Made by a program: the position numbers and the translations under genes. DNA of 64,000 bases from Muricea muricata (Eukaryota; Cnidaria; Anthozoa; Malacalcyonacea; Plexauridae), in the NCBI GenBank assembly GCA_963855995.1, contig OY979723.1:10297013-10361012 (forward strand), in the 5' to 3' direction. Shown here piece by piece: positions 1 through 12,103 of this stretch; within the stretch, counting starts at the first letter, position 1, and each line of letters begins with the position of its first letter. The notes under the pieces were generated by a model. That model saw nothing but the letters and a program-made list of their open reading frames with translations, searched no databases and was not told the origin of the DNA.

Positions 1-153
1 ACAACCTGTGCACGCTTTCATTATGATTTGAATAATTTATAAAGTTGTTTTCTATGTAAACAGTGTATAACCTGAGAGCGTTGAGACTGCAGTTCAGCAG
101 CAAAGGCAAAGCATTTCGCCACTATATACGGAATTGTAAACAAGCTCATCGAA

Positions 154-1476
154 ATGGCAAACCACGACATCCACATCGACGATTGTCGCGACGTTTTCAC
201 GTTGTATGATCGTATGGGAGACAACAAAATACAAGTAGAAGAAGTGGGAGAAGTTTTGAGGGCATTGGGTTCAAACCCCACCGAAAGTGAATTGGCGAAG
301 CTCGCACAACAGTTCAAAGTCGGTAAAGATACGCGGATTTCGTTTGAGAAATTTTGGCCAATTTTTCAGGCCACAAAACCCAGGAAGTTGACAACAGGTG
401 AATCTCAGTTTCATTTTTGTTTCTATCGCTGGAGTGGTTTTGAAACAGTGCTTCAAATTTGCACGATTTCTTTGGCAAGTGAACGAATTGAGAAAACGGT
501 GGGCTAAGTAGGCATCACTAATCAATATGTTCAATTATGTCCAACTCTAAGCAGTTATCAGTAATTTGTGTTTGATTTCGTGTAAAAGTTTGTAATCGAT
601 TCAGCCAGTTTATGATGAAGCAATTGTTGTTATTATTGCCTTATCCATCGGTGCAACAGTTGTTTGTTCAGTTGTGATAATACAAATGTAATTGGTGATA
701 AAGATATTCTGACACAAAGCCCCCTTCAAACGGCTATCCCATTTACAAATTTAGAGTTTAATTTTGGATGTGCAGCCATCCAAAACCACGTGGCTGAGGT
801 CATTACATTGCATATTGGTAAAATTATTTGGAGTTAGACGGAATATAAACGTGTTGAAGAGCAAAATTCTGGTCAAAATGCATCTATTTCCTAGACAAAA
901 CCAGGAAGTAGTTCCTTTTGATATTTGTCCGCCGGAAAACCCGAGTGGAGAAGTCCAATATTGTACGCGTGAATGCCTTTCAAATGTCAAATTGTCGGAA
1001 GAAACTGTGTCTGTGGAATGAGACGCGAATTTGCGAGAGTTTGCACAAGCAGCTTAGCCCCCAGGACAAACAAGGACAAGAGTTGATGAAAGTTCACTAG
1101 ATATTGCTTCTAAAATGAGCTTTTGTTTTAGCTTGTGCTTACGTCACTAGTGAGGACTACACTTTTAAACGTCTTAAAAATTTGAAGCTCAGTGTTAATC
1201 AGAATAATCAAACTCGAGCGAAATTGGGGCTCGAACCTTCTAACGATCAATTTTTTCAAATTTCTTTCAGCTATGAAAGCATCATTTGTGGAATGCTTCA
1301 AAGTGTTCGACAGGAATTCAAACGGCACAATCAGCTCAGCAGAATTTCGACAGTTGCTTACAAATCTTGGAGACAAACTAAGCGAAGAAGAGGTCGATTT
1401 GCTTTTGGCCGGGCAAGAAGACCAAAATGGACAGATACATTATGAGAATCTCGTTGCTTCAATAACTTCGGTGTAA
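154..1476 (+). CDS. Myosin essential light chain (two exons, complete)
   Basis: Exons 154-397 and 1271-1476, joined in phase 1 (ACA G|CT), give 149 residues, the usual length of a non-muscle or muscle essential light chain (MYL6 type). The product would clamp the first IQ motif of a myosin heavy-chain lever arm in the cytoplasm. EF-hand loop 1 (residues 19-30) starts DRMGDNKIQVEE and lacks several acidic ligands, as in most myosin light chains. Loop 3 (residues 95-106, DRNSNGTISSAE) keeps D, N, N, T, S and E at the ligand positions and could still bind a divalent ion. The C-terminal EEVDLLLAGQEDQNGQIHYE block matches the family closely. The donor is AG|gtgaat and the acceptor tttctttcag. The start is the first ATG of the frame, about 40 bp after in-frame stops. 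Calmodulin or centrin are less likely because only one loop looks competent. Confidence 0.88.
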
Positions 1477-1977
1477 AAATGATGAAAGTAATCCGAATTG
1501 ATTGAGGCAATACATTATTGTAAATAATTCTCAATATACACATGCACAAACAAAAAGTTGTCAGCATCTCTTGTAAGATTAATTTCATTTGTGATCCCTA
1601 ATAAATCATCAGTATCACTAAAATTTGTAAAATTAATACGAAATCTTTCTGTTTTAATTTCAATTTTGACACGATTTCTTTCAATTCACATTATCAAGCT
1701 TAATTTACATAATGTAATATATTGGTCATTGTATAGTAGCAAAAGTAGCAATGAATACTTTATCTTTTTTGGTACACAACATCGGAGACATTTGGTATCA
1801 TCTCTGTCTACAGAGTTCTAAACGCCGTAAGTACGAATAGCTATTGCTAGAAACAAAGCTGAAACTGAAAATACGCGTTTTCTTGAAAACAAGGTAGAAA
1901 TTGAAAGTATGCGTTTTCTTGAAAACAAGGTAGAAATTGAAAGTATGCGTTTTCTTACTTTTCTATCTAACATAGGT
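1477..1977. other. Convergent intergenic gap
   Basis: This lies between the 3' ends of the light-chain gene and the SUI1 gene. It is AT-rich with AATAAA-like runs and no convincing reading frame. The only structure is the 36-bp repeat listed separately. Confidence 0.6.
1875..1956. repeat. 36-bp tandem repeat, about 2.3 copies
   Basis: The motif GCGTTTTCTTGAAAACAAGG begins at 1875 and 1911 and is cut short at 1947. The copies are nearly identical, so the duplication is recent. It sits just past the stop codon of the minus-strand SUI1 gene. Confidence 0.85.
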
Positions 1978-2433
1978 TTATTTTACACAGGGATGTTTAC
2001 TGAAAAATTCGTCCACAAATTTCTGTTGGTCTCCCTGCAGTTCTATAAACGTGCCACGCGAGACGCCTCCCACGCCCAAGCGTTTACGCAGCTCTGCCAG
2101 CAATAATTCGCCATTGCCACTGACGTTAGAAATAACAGTCACTTTTTTTCCTTTTGAGCGATTTTCGTAGCTTATTGGTAATTTTCCTTTCTTTGTACGC
2201 GTCACGGTATATTCCTGAATTTGTTCTGAACTTTGAGGAGCTTCCGTGGGAAAACTATCGTTGGCCGTTTGAGCCTGGGCATCTGTATTCGCTATTTCAT
2301 CATTTTCTTGTGAAAATATAGCTTGTGGTCCATTTCTAGCTTTCGGTAGAAAGGCACCAAATGTTAAATCAGCCGGTCGTCCTGCGTACTCTTCTCTTCC
2401 ATCGCCGGATTTCTTCTTGCCCCTTTTTGGCAT
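1978..2433 (-). CDS. Stand-alone SUI1/YciH-like translation-initiation-factor-family protein
   Basis: Single-exon frame of 151 residues. The N-terminus is basic (MPKRGKKKSGDGREEYAG) and is followed by a low-complexity, Q/T/E-rich linker. A SUI1 fold occupies roughly residues 75-148, with the typical signature of basic strand, V-x-V-I-S-N, L-L-A-E-L-R-K-R-L-G-V-G-G, then G-T-F-I-E-L-Q-G-D-Q and a C-terminal helix. The GGxxxxxxIELQGDQ element is shared by eIF1 and bacterial YciH. Family members bind the small ribosomal subunit and affect start-codon choice. Whether this protein does so is inference. It is not canonical eIF1, which is about 113 residues and ends differently. No intron or frame damage is visible. 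It diverges from ABTB1. Confidence 0.8.
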   Translation of the reverse strand: MPKRGKKKSGDGREEYAGRPADLTFGAFLPKARNGPQAIFSQENDEIANTDAQAQTANDSFPTEAPQSSEQIQEYTVTRTKKGKLPISYENRSKGKKVTVISNVSGNGELLLAELRKRLGVGGVSRGTFIELQGDQQKFVDEFFSKHPCVK

Positions 2434-2867
2434 GATTTATTTGACAAAACGATAAAATCCACTCCTACGAGGGAGCCATTTTGTTCTTATATATGCAGAA
2501 AAGAAAGATATCAGCATTCGGCGCATGCTATGCTATGTGGAAATATTGGCAGAACAAGAGTCGTGGGCTCATTTTTATGCAAAATAGTACGTGAAAATAT
2601 TTTAAAATTGTAAACAAAAAGAAATCAAACATATATACGTTCAAACAGGTCTCTCACGTACACGTATAATATACAGCCACACACGGCGATTTTGGTGGAA
2701 TTTCTGGAAAGTACCACTGTACTTGGAGGTGTATGATGTGTATGCTTTATGGCTGTCGTGGTTTTCTGCAGTATAAAGAATTGGGGCGAATGAGGGTGCT
2801 TGGAAAACGTACAGAAAGGGAATCGTTTTAAACCAAAAAGTCATAATTGCAGGGAGGGAATACGGAA
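2434..2867. promoter_or_regulatory. Divergent upstream region shared by SUI1-like gene and ABTB1
   Basis: 434 bp separate the two start codons on opposite strands. No TATA box or other firm motif is recognised. The promoter role rests only on the head-to-head arrangement. Confidence 0.4.
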
Positions 2868-5800
2868 ATGGATGTCGCAGAATTATTTCGCTGTTGCAGA
2901 ACGGGTGATATTGGGACACTCAGGTATTTGCTTTCAAGTAGAAATTCATCTCTACATGCAAATATTTTATATTGTATTTACAAAGTAGGCTTCCAAATAC
3001 GCCGTATACCGTCCGCACATAATTTTTGCACTGACTTCAAAAATGCCACAAGTCAGCAGTGATTATAAATGCTACAAGTGTCAAGAAATTCAGACGTTCA
3101 TGCTAAATTTAACACGACTGGCATAATGAGTGCGCACTTTATATAGTAGTTTTAGTGGGAGCTTATTGTCTGAATTTCTTCATTCTTGAGTGTCATTTGT
3201 TGACACTTGCAATAGACCTGTTATCAACATAGCAAGCAGTTATCAAGATATCTGTTGCAAGTTGTCAAAAGACTTGTCCAAAGTTGATTGTCGAAGCTTG
3301 TAATCCAGGGGTTTATTTGCAGCAAGTTATTTCAGCAACTTGTGAAAATTCTGCAAATGACAAGTTGCAACAAATCTGATCTTAAAAGACATCTTGCAGC
3401 TTAATGTTGTTGCAAGTTGTTGAAGAGTGGTAGAAAACTGGTGAAACTGACAGTCTGGCATTTTGGCATTTGTTATTGGTTAATTATTAACTACCGGTAC
3501 ATTTCAATCTCCTGTAATGTCAATTATCTCCAGTGAGTTCTGGCTAGACCTTTAAAATATTGGTTTAAGTGCATCCTTAGTTGGGGGAGGGGGAGGGGGA
3601 TATTCCTCTATGGACTTCTCAAATTGCCAACTATAAAAATTCTGGTAGCAAATTTACCAGTGATTTACAGCTGATTTACCTACAATTAGTCTCATTTTTG
3701 GTAATACTTCACCATAGCACTAATTATATTAATGTTAGAATGTTAATTAGAGGTGTGTATTTTCATGTATTCAGGTTGTGCAGGTACCTAACTAAACTTT
3801 TGAAATCTGTTGTTATTAGAGTTGATTTCAAAAGAAATTAGTCTGGCAGAACGAGAGGAATATACATCCCTCCCAATTAACATTCTAGTGCTGGCCTTGT
3901 CTCTCATCATATCACAGATATCATCTTAACCATCTGTTGTTTGAAGAAAAACATGTAAACGTTGTGATGTTTTGCACATGATATGTGTGTTTAACATGCA
4001 GACTTGACCTCAAATTAAATGGTAATTAAATATGATTTATAGGTACCTTATAGATGTAAAGGATATTGAAGTGAATGTTCGAGATAGCTGGGATAGCACT
4101 CCATTGTAAGAAGTTTTCTTGCCTACCTTTAGATTATAGATAAACCTAGCTGTTTATGTTTACCCAGGGGTGTTTGATACAAAATTATTCAGGCAGGGGG
4201 GGACACCTATCACAGTGGGCACATCGTTATTGTTGAATGCAGTTGAATTGAATCAAAATGAAAGCATGTTTTTGTACTATTTTGCTGTAAAGACTGTTGC
4301 AGGACTGAGTAACTAGTACGTATCAATCAAACATGATCCCTGAATGTTCACTACCTGAATGTTCACTGCTTGGCAGTGAAAGTAGAAGGGGGTGGGGGGA
4401 GCTAATATTCCTAATCCCCCCAAACTTATTGATCTTCCACTGGTACTATTCAACTTTCTTTTTAATATTTCTTGACTAGATACTATGCATGTTTATGTGG
4501 ACATGAAGAAATGGTTGAACTGCTCTTAAAGAATGGTGAGGGTGTTTTGATTTCATTTGAAAGTTTAAGCTTTATTTTTCCTATCAATACACTCAATTCA
4601 TAATTCAATAGGTTCTCGTTGCGAGGCAAATACGTTTGATGGAGAACGATGTCTTTATGGAGCACTGACTGATCGGATCAGAAGAATTTTACAGCAATAC
4701 AACGCAGTCAGTTCAGATTCCATGAGACGTGAGTCATACTCAGAGTTTCTGCGAAGGTAAAGCCACTACATTGATGAAATTTTTCTGAAAAAATTGATAA
4801 TTCACGAGGAAAACAGAAGATGCCTTTTCAAGCTATTTAAAACACTCACAGCTCGTGTTTTATCAAATGTAAAAAGCTCGCGCTTCGTTTACATCGGGAG
4901 CTCTTGTTACTTTTAAAGTTCTAAGGCCGTTATGGTATACTATGCTACGGAAGGCGAAAAACGCTATCAACCAGATGACATTTTTTCGGAACTGCCACAG
5001 AAAGGCATAAACAGCATGAATGAAGCCAGAGATATTGAACTTGCGAGCGATAAAAAGTGACTGTACTTCGAAAATGCTGAAATTTAATATGGGTTTTGAA
5101 CAAATTCTGTTTACTGTAGCATTTCCGGTACTAAAAAGTGAACTTATGTTTTTGTTTAAATGTGAGACGGATATTTGCTTTGCGTGTGAATTATAAAAAT
5201 TCTCATATGACAATGTTAAGAGTTAAACTACTCTCTTATTAAACAGATCATTTGAGCAAGGAATGTTTGCGGATATTTATTTTGTTGTGCACGGGGTCAC
5301 AATTCCTGCACATCGTGTGATCTTGGCCGCAAGGTCCGCCTATTTGTCACAAATGTTGCACACCAAATGGCAAGAGAAAATGGTATTTTTTCCAAGAACG
5401 ACCGAGGCAAGTGCTGGGGAAAATATATACTGCTGGGGCCGGTTGTACGAAAGGTGGATAAAGTTATCCACCGGATAGCGACTTTTTCAAACGTCCTAAA
5501 ATTGTTGATTTACTGGAATGGTCAAATCTAGTGTTTAGCATTTTAAAGTTGAAGAGGGAACTTATAATTTGGCTAAAGTATATTAAGTTTTATTGTACTT
5601 AAAATCATTTTTAAGACAGGATAAAAAATCACTATTCAGTGGATAGCATTATCCATCTTTCGTACAACCGACCCCAGAGCTCTATCATCAAAACGACTAC
5701 AATTAGGGAATGATGTACGTTACATATACAGAGTGTACGAAGAAAAAGTTTAGATTTTGAATTTTATTGTAAGATTTTGAATTCTTCACCAGCAGACAAA

Positions 5801-8800
5801 TTTCAGAAACATGAGGTGAAAAAATACTCCGAATTATAATGTCATCAGTAAACTCAAGATATGAGCTATGTAAATAGAATAAGACACAACTTTTAGCTGT
5901 GATATTTCAACCCTGAAATAGAGCCGAAATATTACCACAGACTCTAATTTGTGTCTTGTTGCATTTAAATAGCTCATATCCTGAGTTTACAAGACTTTTT
6001 TCATGCAAGAACTTGAATGCCTTGGCATTATACTAAACCCCTTCAATCTAACATACTTGCATTTTGTTTTTGTAGTTTAATCCTGGACAATTTCGAAACA
6101 TGCTCAAATACTTTTACACTGGTGAGTACATAGAACAAGATTAACAAACATATCTTAAGTTGACCATATTTTGAGTCAAAAAGCCTCTTTTTTAGGGAAG
6201 TTGGATGTTCGTTTTGAAGAGCACGAAGCCTATCTCAACCTCGCCCGACAGTTTGAACTGTGGCATCTGAAGAAATTGATTGAATTACGTCTGGATAAAG
6301 CGAAGATGTTTGGTAGGTGTATGTCGAAATCTAAATAGGAAACAATAGGGATGCCAGAAATGTGGTGAGGGGGAGGGGGGGCAAACATGTGCCTTTTCAT
6401 TGAAAAACTGTGTTGATCTAAACGACAGTGTTCTTTAGGAATAGAACTGTTTTTTATATCATGTGGTTTCATTTTTAGGTGCTTCCAAACGAGGTTTTGC
6501 ACGAGTGACCATGATTAATATTGATCCATCTTTGGAGGGGAGGAACGATAAAGAAGATTTTACCAAAATTGCTGAAGTCGCTTTACCCGAACCTTTTAGG
6601 TCACAGCAGCTTCCTGAGGAGTCTCTGTTTATTTCACATCTGCTAGGTGACTACACCATTTTAGAAACTTACTTTTGACAGGAGTGGATTTATTGGAGGT
6701 GGGGGTCGCACCCACGTAGGCCTTGTCAGATGGGGGGGGGAGTATTTTTCACGATGAAGTACAGATGATACACTACAGTAAATTTTGATTTTTGTTTTAG
6801 TCCTTTGGATGTATGATCCTATGATCCTCAATTACAGTATGGTTGCAAAAAATACTCACGTTTATTTTGAAGGGCGCGTGACACACATGACTAAGACTGG
6901 CACAACTCAGGTAGAGCAGACAGAACACCCCTTCCCCCACCAGATCATGGTAAATCCATCCCTGAATGTGTCTCAATTCCTTATCAAATCTTCATGCTAT
7001 ATTGAAAAGTTACATACATATAGTTTTATCTTTAGGTGATGTCGATTATGAACTTGATGACTTTTCTGATGTTTGTTTTGATGTTCAAGGTTACGAGTTT
7101 CATTGTAACAAGGTGAGGGCTATAGTGTCGGCGGTTGAAATGTTGCTGTTAGCGTGGTGCTATGATTCCGTGTCCCTGAAGTCATTCAAGGCAGTTCCAG
7201 GCTCAAATCTCAAACGCAGCTTAACTGCAAGCTGACACACCCGCCACAGTTGAATCGTTTCCCAACCGGTCAGCGATTACTCTACATATATTACCATTTC
7301 CTTATTACTTTGTTGCTGAAAAGTGGCATCGTAACATAAATTTTATCTTTCTTGCCAGGTATTTCTTTGTCATCGTAGTGATTATTTTAAAGCTTTGTTC
7401 GAGTTCTCTGACACTGCTGCGACCAATCAGAATCACTATCGTATTGCAATTCATGATGTCACACCGGCAGTCTTTGCAATCGTTGTCGCTTTTTTATACC
7501 TGGATGACGCTGTGGTAAGGATGAGTCTCAGAGGTTGTTTAAGGCCATTTTCCATTACGGTCGCGTTGCCCGCGTGGGTCAAGGGTGCATTGTTTTTGTA
7601 ACTCTTCACTCCCGCGTGAGCACATTTTCAATACAAAGCGGGGTGCGAAGTCCAGCAAGGATCGATCATCTCTTATATTGATCCAATGTTACTACAGGAG
7701 GAAACGTGAACTAAACTAACATTATGAAACTAATGTCTGCAAACTCAATTTTCCCCCAGCATGTTTGCCTTTGCCGCCAGTAACAAATTTTTGACAAGTT
7801 AGCCTTTACTCTGGCGGACATTAGCTCAGCTATTGGCTCCAATAGCTGACAAATTTTCCGTTTGGTTTCGGTTTTGAATCTCGATTTTTTACTCGCCACA
7901 AATCCGACGTGAATAGTTAACTCAGTTGATCTGTCACCATCGCTCATAATCACCCCGTCCAAATGGCATTATGGCTGTATCTCTGTAATAGCTTTTCATG
8001 TGTACCTGGGGTCCGGGACTGTAAGTAGCATACTTTTATCCACTTTGTTGAGCATTGTTGACGTTTCAAGCATGTCTTATCTACACTTGATACGTATACC
8101 TTACAAAAACCGCAAAACTTCCCTCCTTCATGCAGATACCGTACGATTTTGACGAAATCTGTAACGTGATTTGTGCCGCTGATATGTACCTGCTGGCCGG
8201 TCTGAAACGACTTTGTACCAATGCTATGATAAAAGTACTTGATGTCAGCAATGTTGTTGAGGCTGTTCGTATGAGCAAGACTTTTTCTATGCCCCGATTG
8301 GAGTGTGAGTGTTGCCGTTATATCGCTGAATACGTGGACGAGGTGAGGACAGAATTTTGATTAATTGTTTCAATGTACACGTGGAGCAAAACCCCGCGTA
8401 TAAGAACGTACATTTTAAGAATGTTTTAGGTTAAGATTGCGTTTTCCTAGCCATAGATTTGACTCAGAACATGCAAATTTGACTCAGTTAGACACTGCAT
8501 GTATGTCTTTACACAATGTCTTTATACACCGTATATAAAGGACATACGCTACCTCCGAACAAAAACAATATGCTATTGAGGCTAACTTGAAAAATTTAGG
8601 TTTTTACACGCGAGGTTTTACTGTACGACCAACACTGAAATAGTTGAGGGTAAATAGATTATGTTGCACTTTACTTGAAGTTGAAAAGCTAACACATTTA
8701 CTCGTTAGAAATTATTCAACATCTGAAGTGAGTGAGGTGGCACAAAATCATTTTTCAACTGCTGCAGAAAGGCATAAAAACAAACTCAGCCCCGAAAGTA

Positions 8801-9158
8801 GTCAACCTTGATGTGGGTTTTACCAGTTACTGAAGATGTTTAGAAAGTTTGAAAAAATCACTATCCGGTGGATCCACCTTGCGTACAATCGAACCCAAAG
8901 GCTTATGTAAAGCTCCTTTAACTTCTAAAATGTGTTTCCTAGATGGACAACGATCCCGGACTGATAGAGTTGATTTTAGAAGATGCGAGGGGCATTAAAG
9001 ACAGACAAGAAACCGACTCTATTCCTTTGGTCGATGACATCCGCTCTCATCTCTATAATTCACTGCTGCCTAACTATTCTGGTAACCAGACTACTTCCTC
9101 TGAGTACAGACTTGAAGTGCTGGAGAATTTGTTGAAAAATATCGGCCATGAATGTTAA
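2868..9158 (+). CDS. ABTB1: ABTB1/BPOZ orthologue: ankyrin repeats plus two BTB/POZ domains (12 exons, complete)
   Basis: Exons: 2868-2923, 4043-4105, 4480-4535, 4612-4756, 5247-5406, 6076-6121, 6196-6312, 6479-6646, 7036-7112, 7359-7514, 8136-8342, 8943-9158. All phases agree and give 488 residues against 478 in human. Residues 1-75 form two ankyrin repeats (NVRDSWDSTPLYYACLCGH, then RCEANTFDGERCLYGAL). BTB1 covers about residues 110-214 and BTB2 about 270-417. The C-terminus has the family block RQETDSIPLVDDIR and ends HEC. In mammals ABTB1 is linked to PTEN growth suppression, eEF1A and cullin-3-type ubiquitination; that role here is inferred from orthology. Exon 5 must end at a GC donor (GAG|gcaagt at 5407). 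This supplies eight residues (VFFPRTTE) otherwise missing from BTB1 and restores exact length agreement with human. Introns carry a MITE, a fold-back repeat and other dispersed repeats. Confidence 0.93.
4860..5215. repeat. Dispersed repeat in ABTB1 intron 4
   Basis: The stretch containing ACTGCCACAGAAAGGCATAA and ATATGGGTTTTGAACA recurs in degraded form at about 8750-8830 (ACTGCTGCAGAAAGGCATAA, ATGTGGGTTTTACCAG) in intron 11. It is probably an old element. The open frame across it on the minus strand shows no recognisable domain. Confidence 0.5.
5435..5675. mobile_element. Harbinger-type MITE in ABTB1 intron 5
   Basis: Terminal inverted repeats of about 45 bp: the left end reads GGGGCCGGTTGTACGAAAGG and the right end is its imperfect reverse complement (CTTTCGTACAACCGACCCC). 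The inner arms are built from GTGGATAAAGTTATCCAC-like palindromes. The outermost 13 bases (GGGGCCGGTTGTA) equal the ends of the two large Harbinger-like elements at 26.1 and 50.7 kb. No coding capacity. It starts 28 bp after the GC splice donor. Confidence 0.8.
5846..5990. repeat. Fold-back repeat in ABTB1 intron 5
   Basis: Arms near 5848-5890 and 5945-5990 are imperfect inverted copies (GATATGAGCTATGTAAATAG versus ATTTAAATAGCTCATATC, plus AAGACACAA versus TTGTGTCTT). Non-coding. Confidence 0.65.
8840..8896. mobile_element. Fragment of the ABTB1-intron-5 MITE
   Basis: AAAAATCACTATCCGGTGGA and TGCGTACAATCGAACCC resemble the right end of the MITE at 5435-5675. The rest of the element is degraded. 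Confidence 0.5.
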
Positions 9159-9304
9159 GTAGCTATGCCGAATGTTTTTTAGTCGTCAAGTCTGTATCTT
9201 TAGTCTATATATGCACCTTTAAACTATTTAGGCACCATGTATTTCATTTTTTTCTTATTCTCATTTGAATCTGTCGTCTATTATGCGGCCAGAATCGTAG
9301 CTAA

Positions 9305-9515
9305 TAATAATCGTAGGCATGTTTTCAGAAGGTTACCCTGGATCAGGGTTTTTTTTGGCCTCGCTGAACGTCTGAACTCAGGGTACCTGAAAGTAGACAA
9401 ACTTGGAAAAATTCTTAGCCATGTTTTCCTGAAGGCGGACAAACCAGGAAACATTGTTTCTTAGCCATGTTTCCTGAAGGTGGACGAAACAGAAAAAAAT
9501 ATTCTAGCCATTTTG
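9305..9515. repeat. Degenerate ~45-bp tandem repeat downstream of ABTB1
   Basis: Copies carry GGACAAACCAGGAAACATTG and TTAGCCATGTTTTCCTGAAG. The same repeat family forms a better-preserved array at 61.65-61.88 kb. The open frames across it follow from a period divisible by three. Confidence 0.7.
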
Positions 9516-12103
9516 TATTTGTACATGCATGTTTTGTATTTGTGCATGCGTGGTAGAGTGTATATTTGATATAAAATGTGTAACCGCGTTAAGTACAGTA
9601 TAGCATAAAATGCTCGCGGTTAAGTTAGTATAGGTGAATGTAGTCCTTAGTTGTCAGAGAGTTAATTTATTTTGTTATGGGAGTATAGATAATTGTAAAT
9701 AATGTTATCGCCTGACAGTAAATTTAATATATCAATATTACTACTGCAGTTCTATGTGTGCGTGAATTACACGGCGAAAAATTATAATTTCTTTAAAAAT
9801 TATAAGATGATGAAAGCATGCAGAGGTCGCTGATAACACTGATCATATTGTCAAATTTTTTCACCACCCAAAGTAATTGCATATATGTAATGGATCTATG
9901 CATGATGTGTTGCCTTGTTTATTGGTATTATTACTAGCTAGCGAAATGCAAATTTTTGTTCAGAAAATAGTTCTGCCAAGTTCTAATTATTGTCAAATAT
10001 ACATACTCTTGACACGCAAACATGTGCCAAGATAGTCTCCCTGTAGCCATCCAGCTGATCTGACCGTGAGTAAAAGGCCTGGAACGAGCTACCGAATAAA
10101 AATTTATCTTGCTGTTTTTAATCACTTATATCTTTTATTTTCCGTTATGAAACTTGTTGAAACTTTGTAATCATGTTCAGTAAAGAAAATTATAGGACAT
10201 CTAGGTACAAGTCCACCAGAAATTTGAAACCAAAGTAAAATTTGCTAGTTTGGCTCGAAAAATGGATTTCTTTTTGATAACTAGCGCCAGTACTTTTCCA
10301 TGTTTTCAGATCACTTAGATAGATTAAGGATATATAGATGTGTAAGTCGTGGTACTCTTGTCTAACGTGAATGGCTTTGTTACGTCACATGCGCTCGTTT
10401 CTGCCAAGTACACATACGATATTTTATAAGGAACTTTGGAAATGTTAAATAAACGGTGATTTTAAATAAGAAAACTTTGCGCTAGATTATCTTGGTTCAC
10501 AGAAATATATAATCATAAAAGCAAGTTGCCATGTATATTTCAGGCAACAAATGAAGTTATGTTTTTGTCCTGGTTGCTTATAAAAACGGAAGAAACCATT
10601 TTTCTGTAACACATTTATAATGAAATTCGAACAAATGTACTTGCCAGAAAAATTATGCGTGTGGATATGACGAAATCATAGGCAAACTATCCCCAGTTGC
10701 ACATGCATCTATGTATATGCTGTAGCTGCCTAGATTATGCTTATATCGGAAAGCATGCAGTCACGGAGGTTGGATGGGGGAAGGGGTCTTTCCAGTATGC
10801 TTCCATGATTTAAGTCATGATCATCATAAATAACATGTAGATTTAAAAATCTGGTATACTTAACCCAATGTAGGTAGTTTTTCACTGTCGCAGTTCTTTA
10901 TCTTGAATTTCATCAAAGCTGAAAAAATGAGTTAGTTATTATATTCTATCCTTCACTATTTTCAACGCAATGACATCATTGGCAATGTTCATTAATTGAA
11001 AACAATTCTGTCAAGTAACATGTTACAGATTTACAGTACTTACTTTGTATTAATTGGAACAACATTGTTTTCTGAGAGCCCATGCACATTTAACAGCTTA
11101 ATATATATATAATAACACGTTGCAGCTTTGTTTTCTCATAAGTCTTTCAACGAAACTAGAACATCACAGAGCTTTCTTTAGGCGTTGCGTTTTTTCTCCT
11201 GCTATCCACAAGCAAAATGGCGTCAGCTTCTTGTTCGATTTGATTTACACACGAGACCGAGAATTTGACATATTCTGCCTTCAAAGAAAACCCCTGAAAA
11301 ACGATAAATGGTTTTAAAATAATTAAAAACTAGTGTATATGTTTTTATTTAACGTTTTCTCGCAGTTAAAGCTGAAGTTTAATCGAAAGACAAAGTGAAG
11401 TTCAATGTCTTTTCAGGATATGAATGTCTTCGCAAGTTTATCGTGGTCGAAATTTACAACATTTCTTGTTCAGCTGAAAACGGGAGATGTTAAAACAAAT
11501 TTAGTTTCTCACCTTGTGTATTTTATCCATCCAAGACGAATTTAAACTAAAGAGGTACAAAACAAGACTCAATGCAACCGTTTTTTTTCCCAAAAGCAAT
11601 CACTTGAATGCGAAGTAACCCGAGAAATGACTTGTTGTTTTCAACTTCAACAAGATTTTTCAAACTTTTCTTAACGTTAAACTATTAACACAAAATGTAT
11701 ACCAATTTAAACACAAAATATATACCAAAAACACATGTAGTCCCTTGTGGTGGTCGAGAATTCACCATTTTCCCTTTAACTTTTGATTTTTCCATGAAGT
11801 TCAGATTAAAAACCTAGCTAACAATGCCCAACACCAACAAATCCACAAAAATATTTTAAATTTTAACACTTCGACAAGAGGTCACCTGATGCGAAACGGC
11901 TAATACTATTGGGCAAGTTTGGTATTGTTTTTGGAAAAGACGTTTTTCATTGGCTGCAATAGTGCCTTCACTTCCTTGCTATTGGCCGAATTTCAATTCC
12001 CAAGGGAACTCTGCCGAGACCGAATGGGTACTTTAAAGCCACGCAATTTGAAGTATTCGTTTTAAACTCTAAGTATGGCGGGCTCGGAAGTAAAATTTAA
12101 AAG
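9516..12103. other. Gene-free stretch
   Basis: About 2.6 kb of AT-rich DNA. I find no exon with splice support, no RNA gene and no clear repeat. The longest frames (for example at 9934-10125 minus and 11120-11317 plus) have no recognisable domain. Confidence 0.55.

Noticed and set aside
5383-6075. A hidden microexon in ABTB1 between exons 5 and 6
   Set aside because: No candidate of the right phase and content was found. A GC donor at 5407 explains the missing residues fully.
7711-7962. Minus-strand 83-codon frame in ABTB1 intron 10 (MDGVIMSDGDRSTELTIHVG)
   Set aside because: No recognisable family and no splice partners; it may be a decayed element.
9237-9464. Frame starting MYFIFFLFSFESVVYY after ABTB1
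   Set aside because: Runs into the 45-bp repeat; no splice or domain support.
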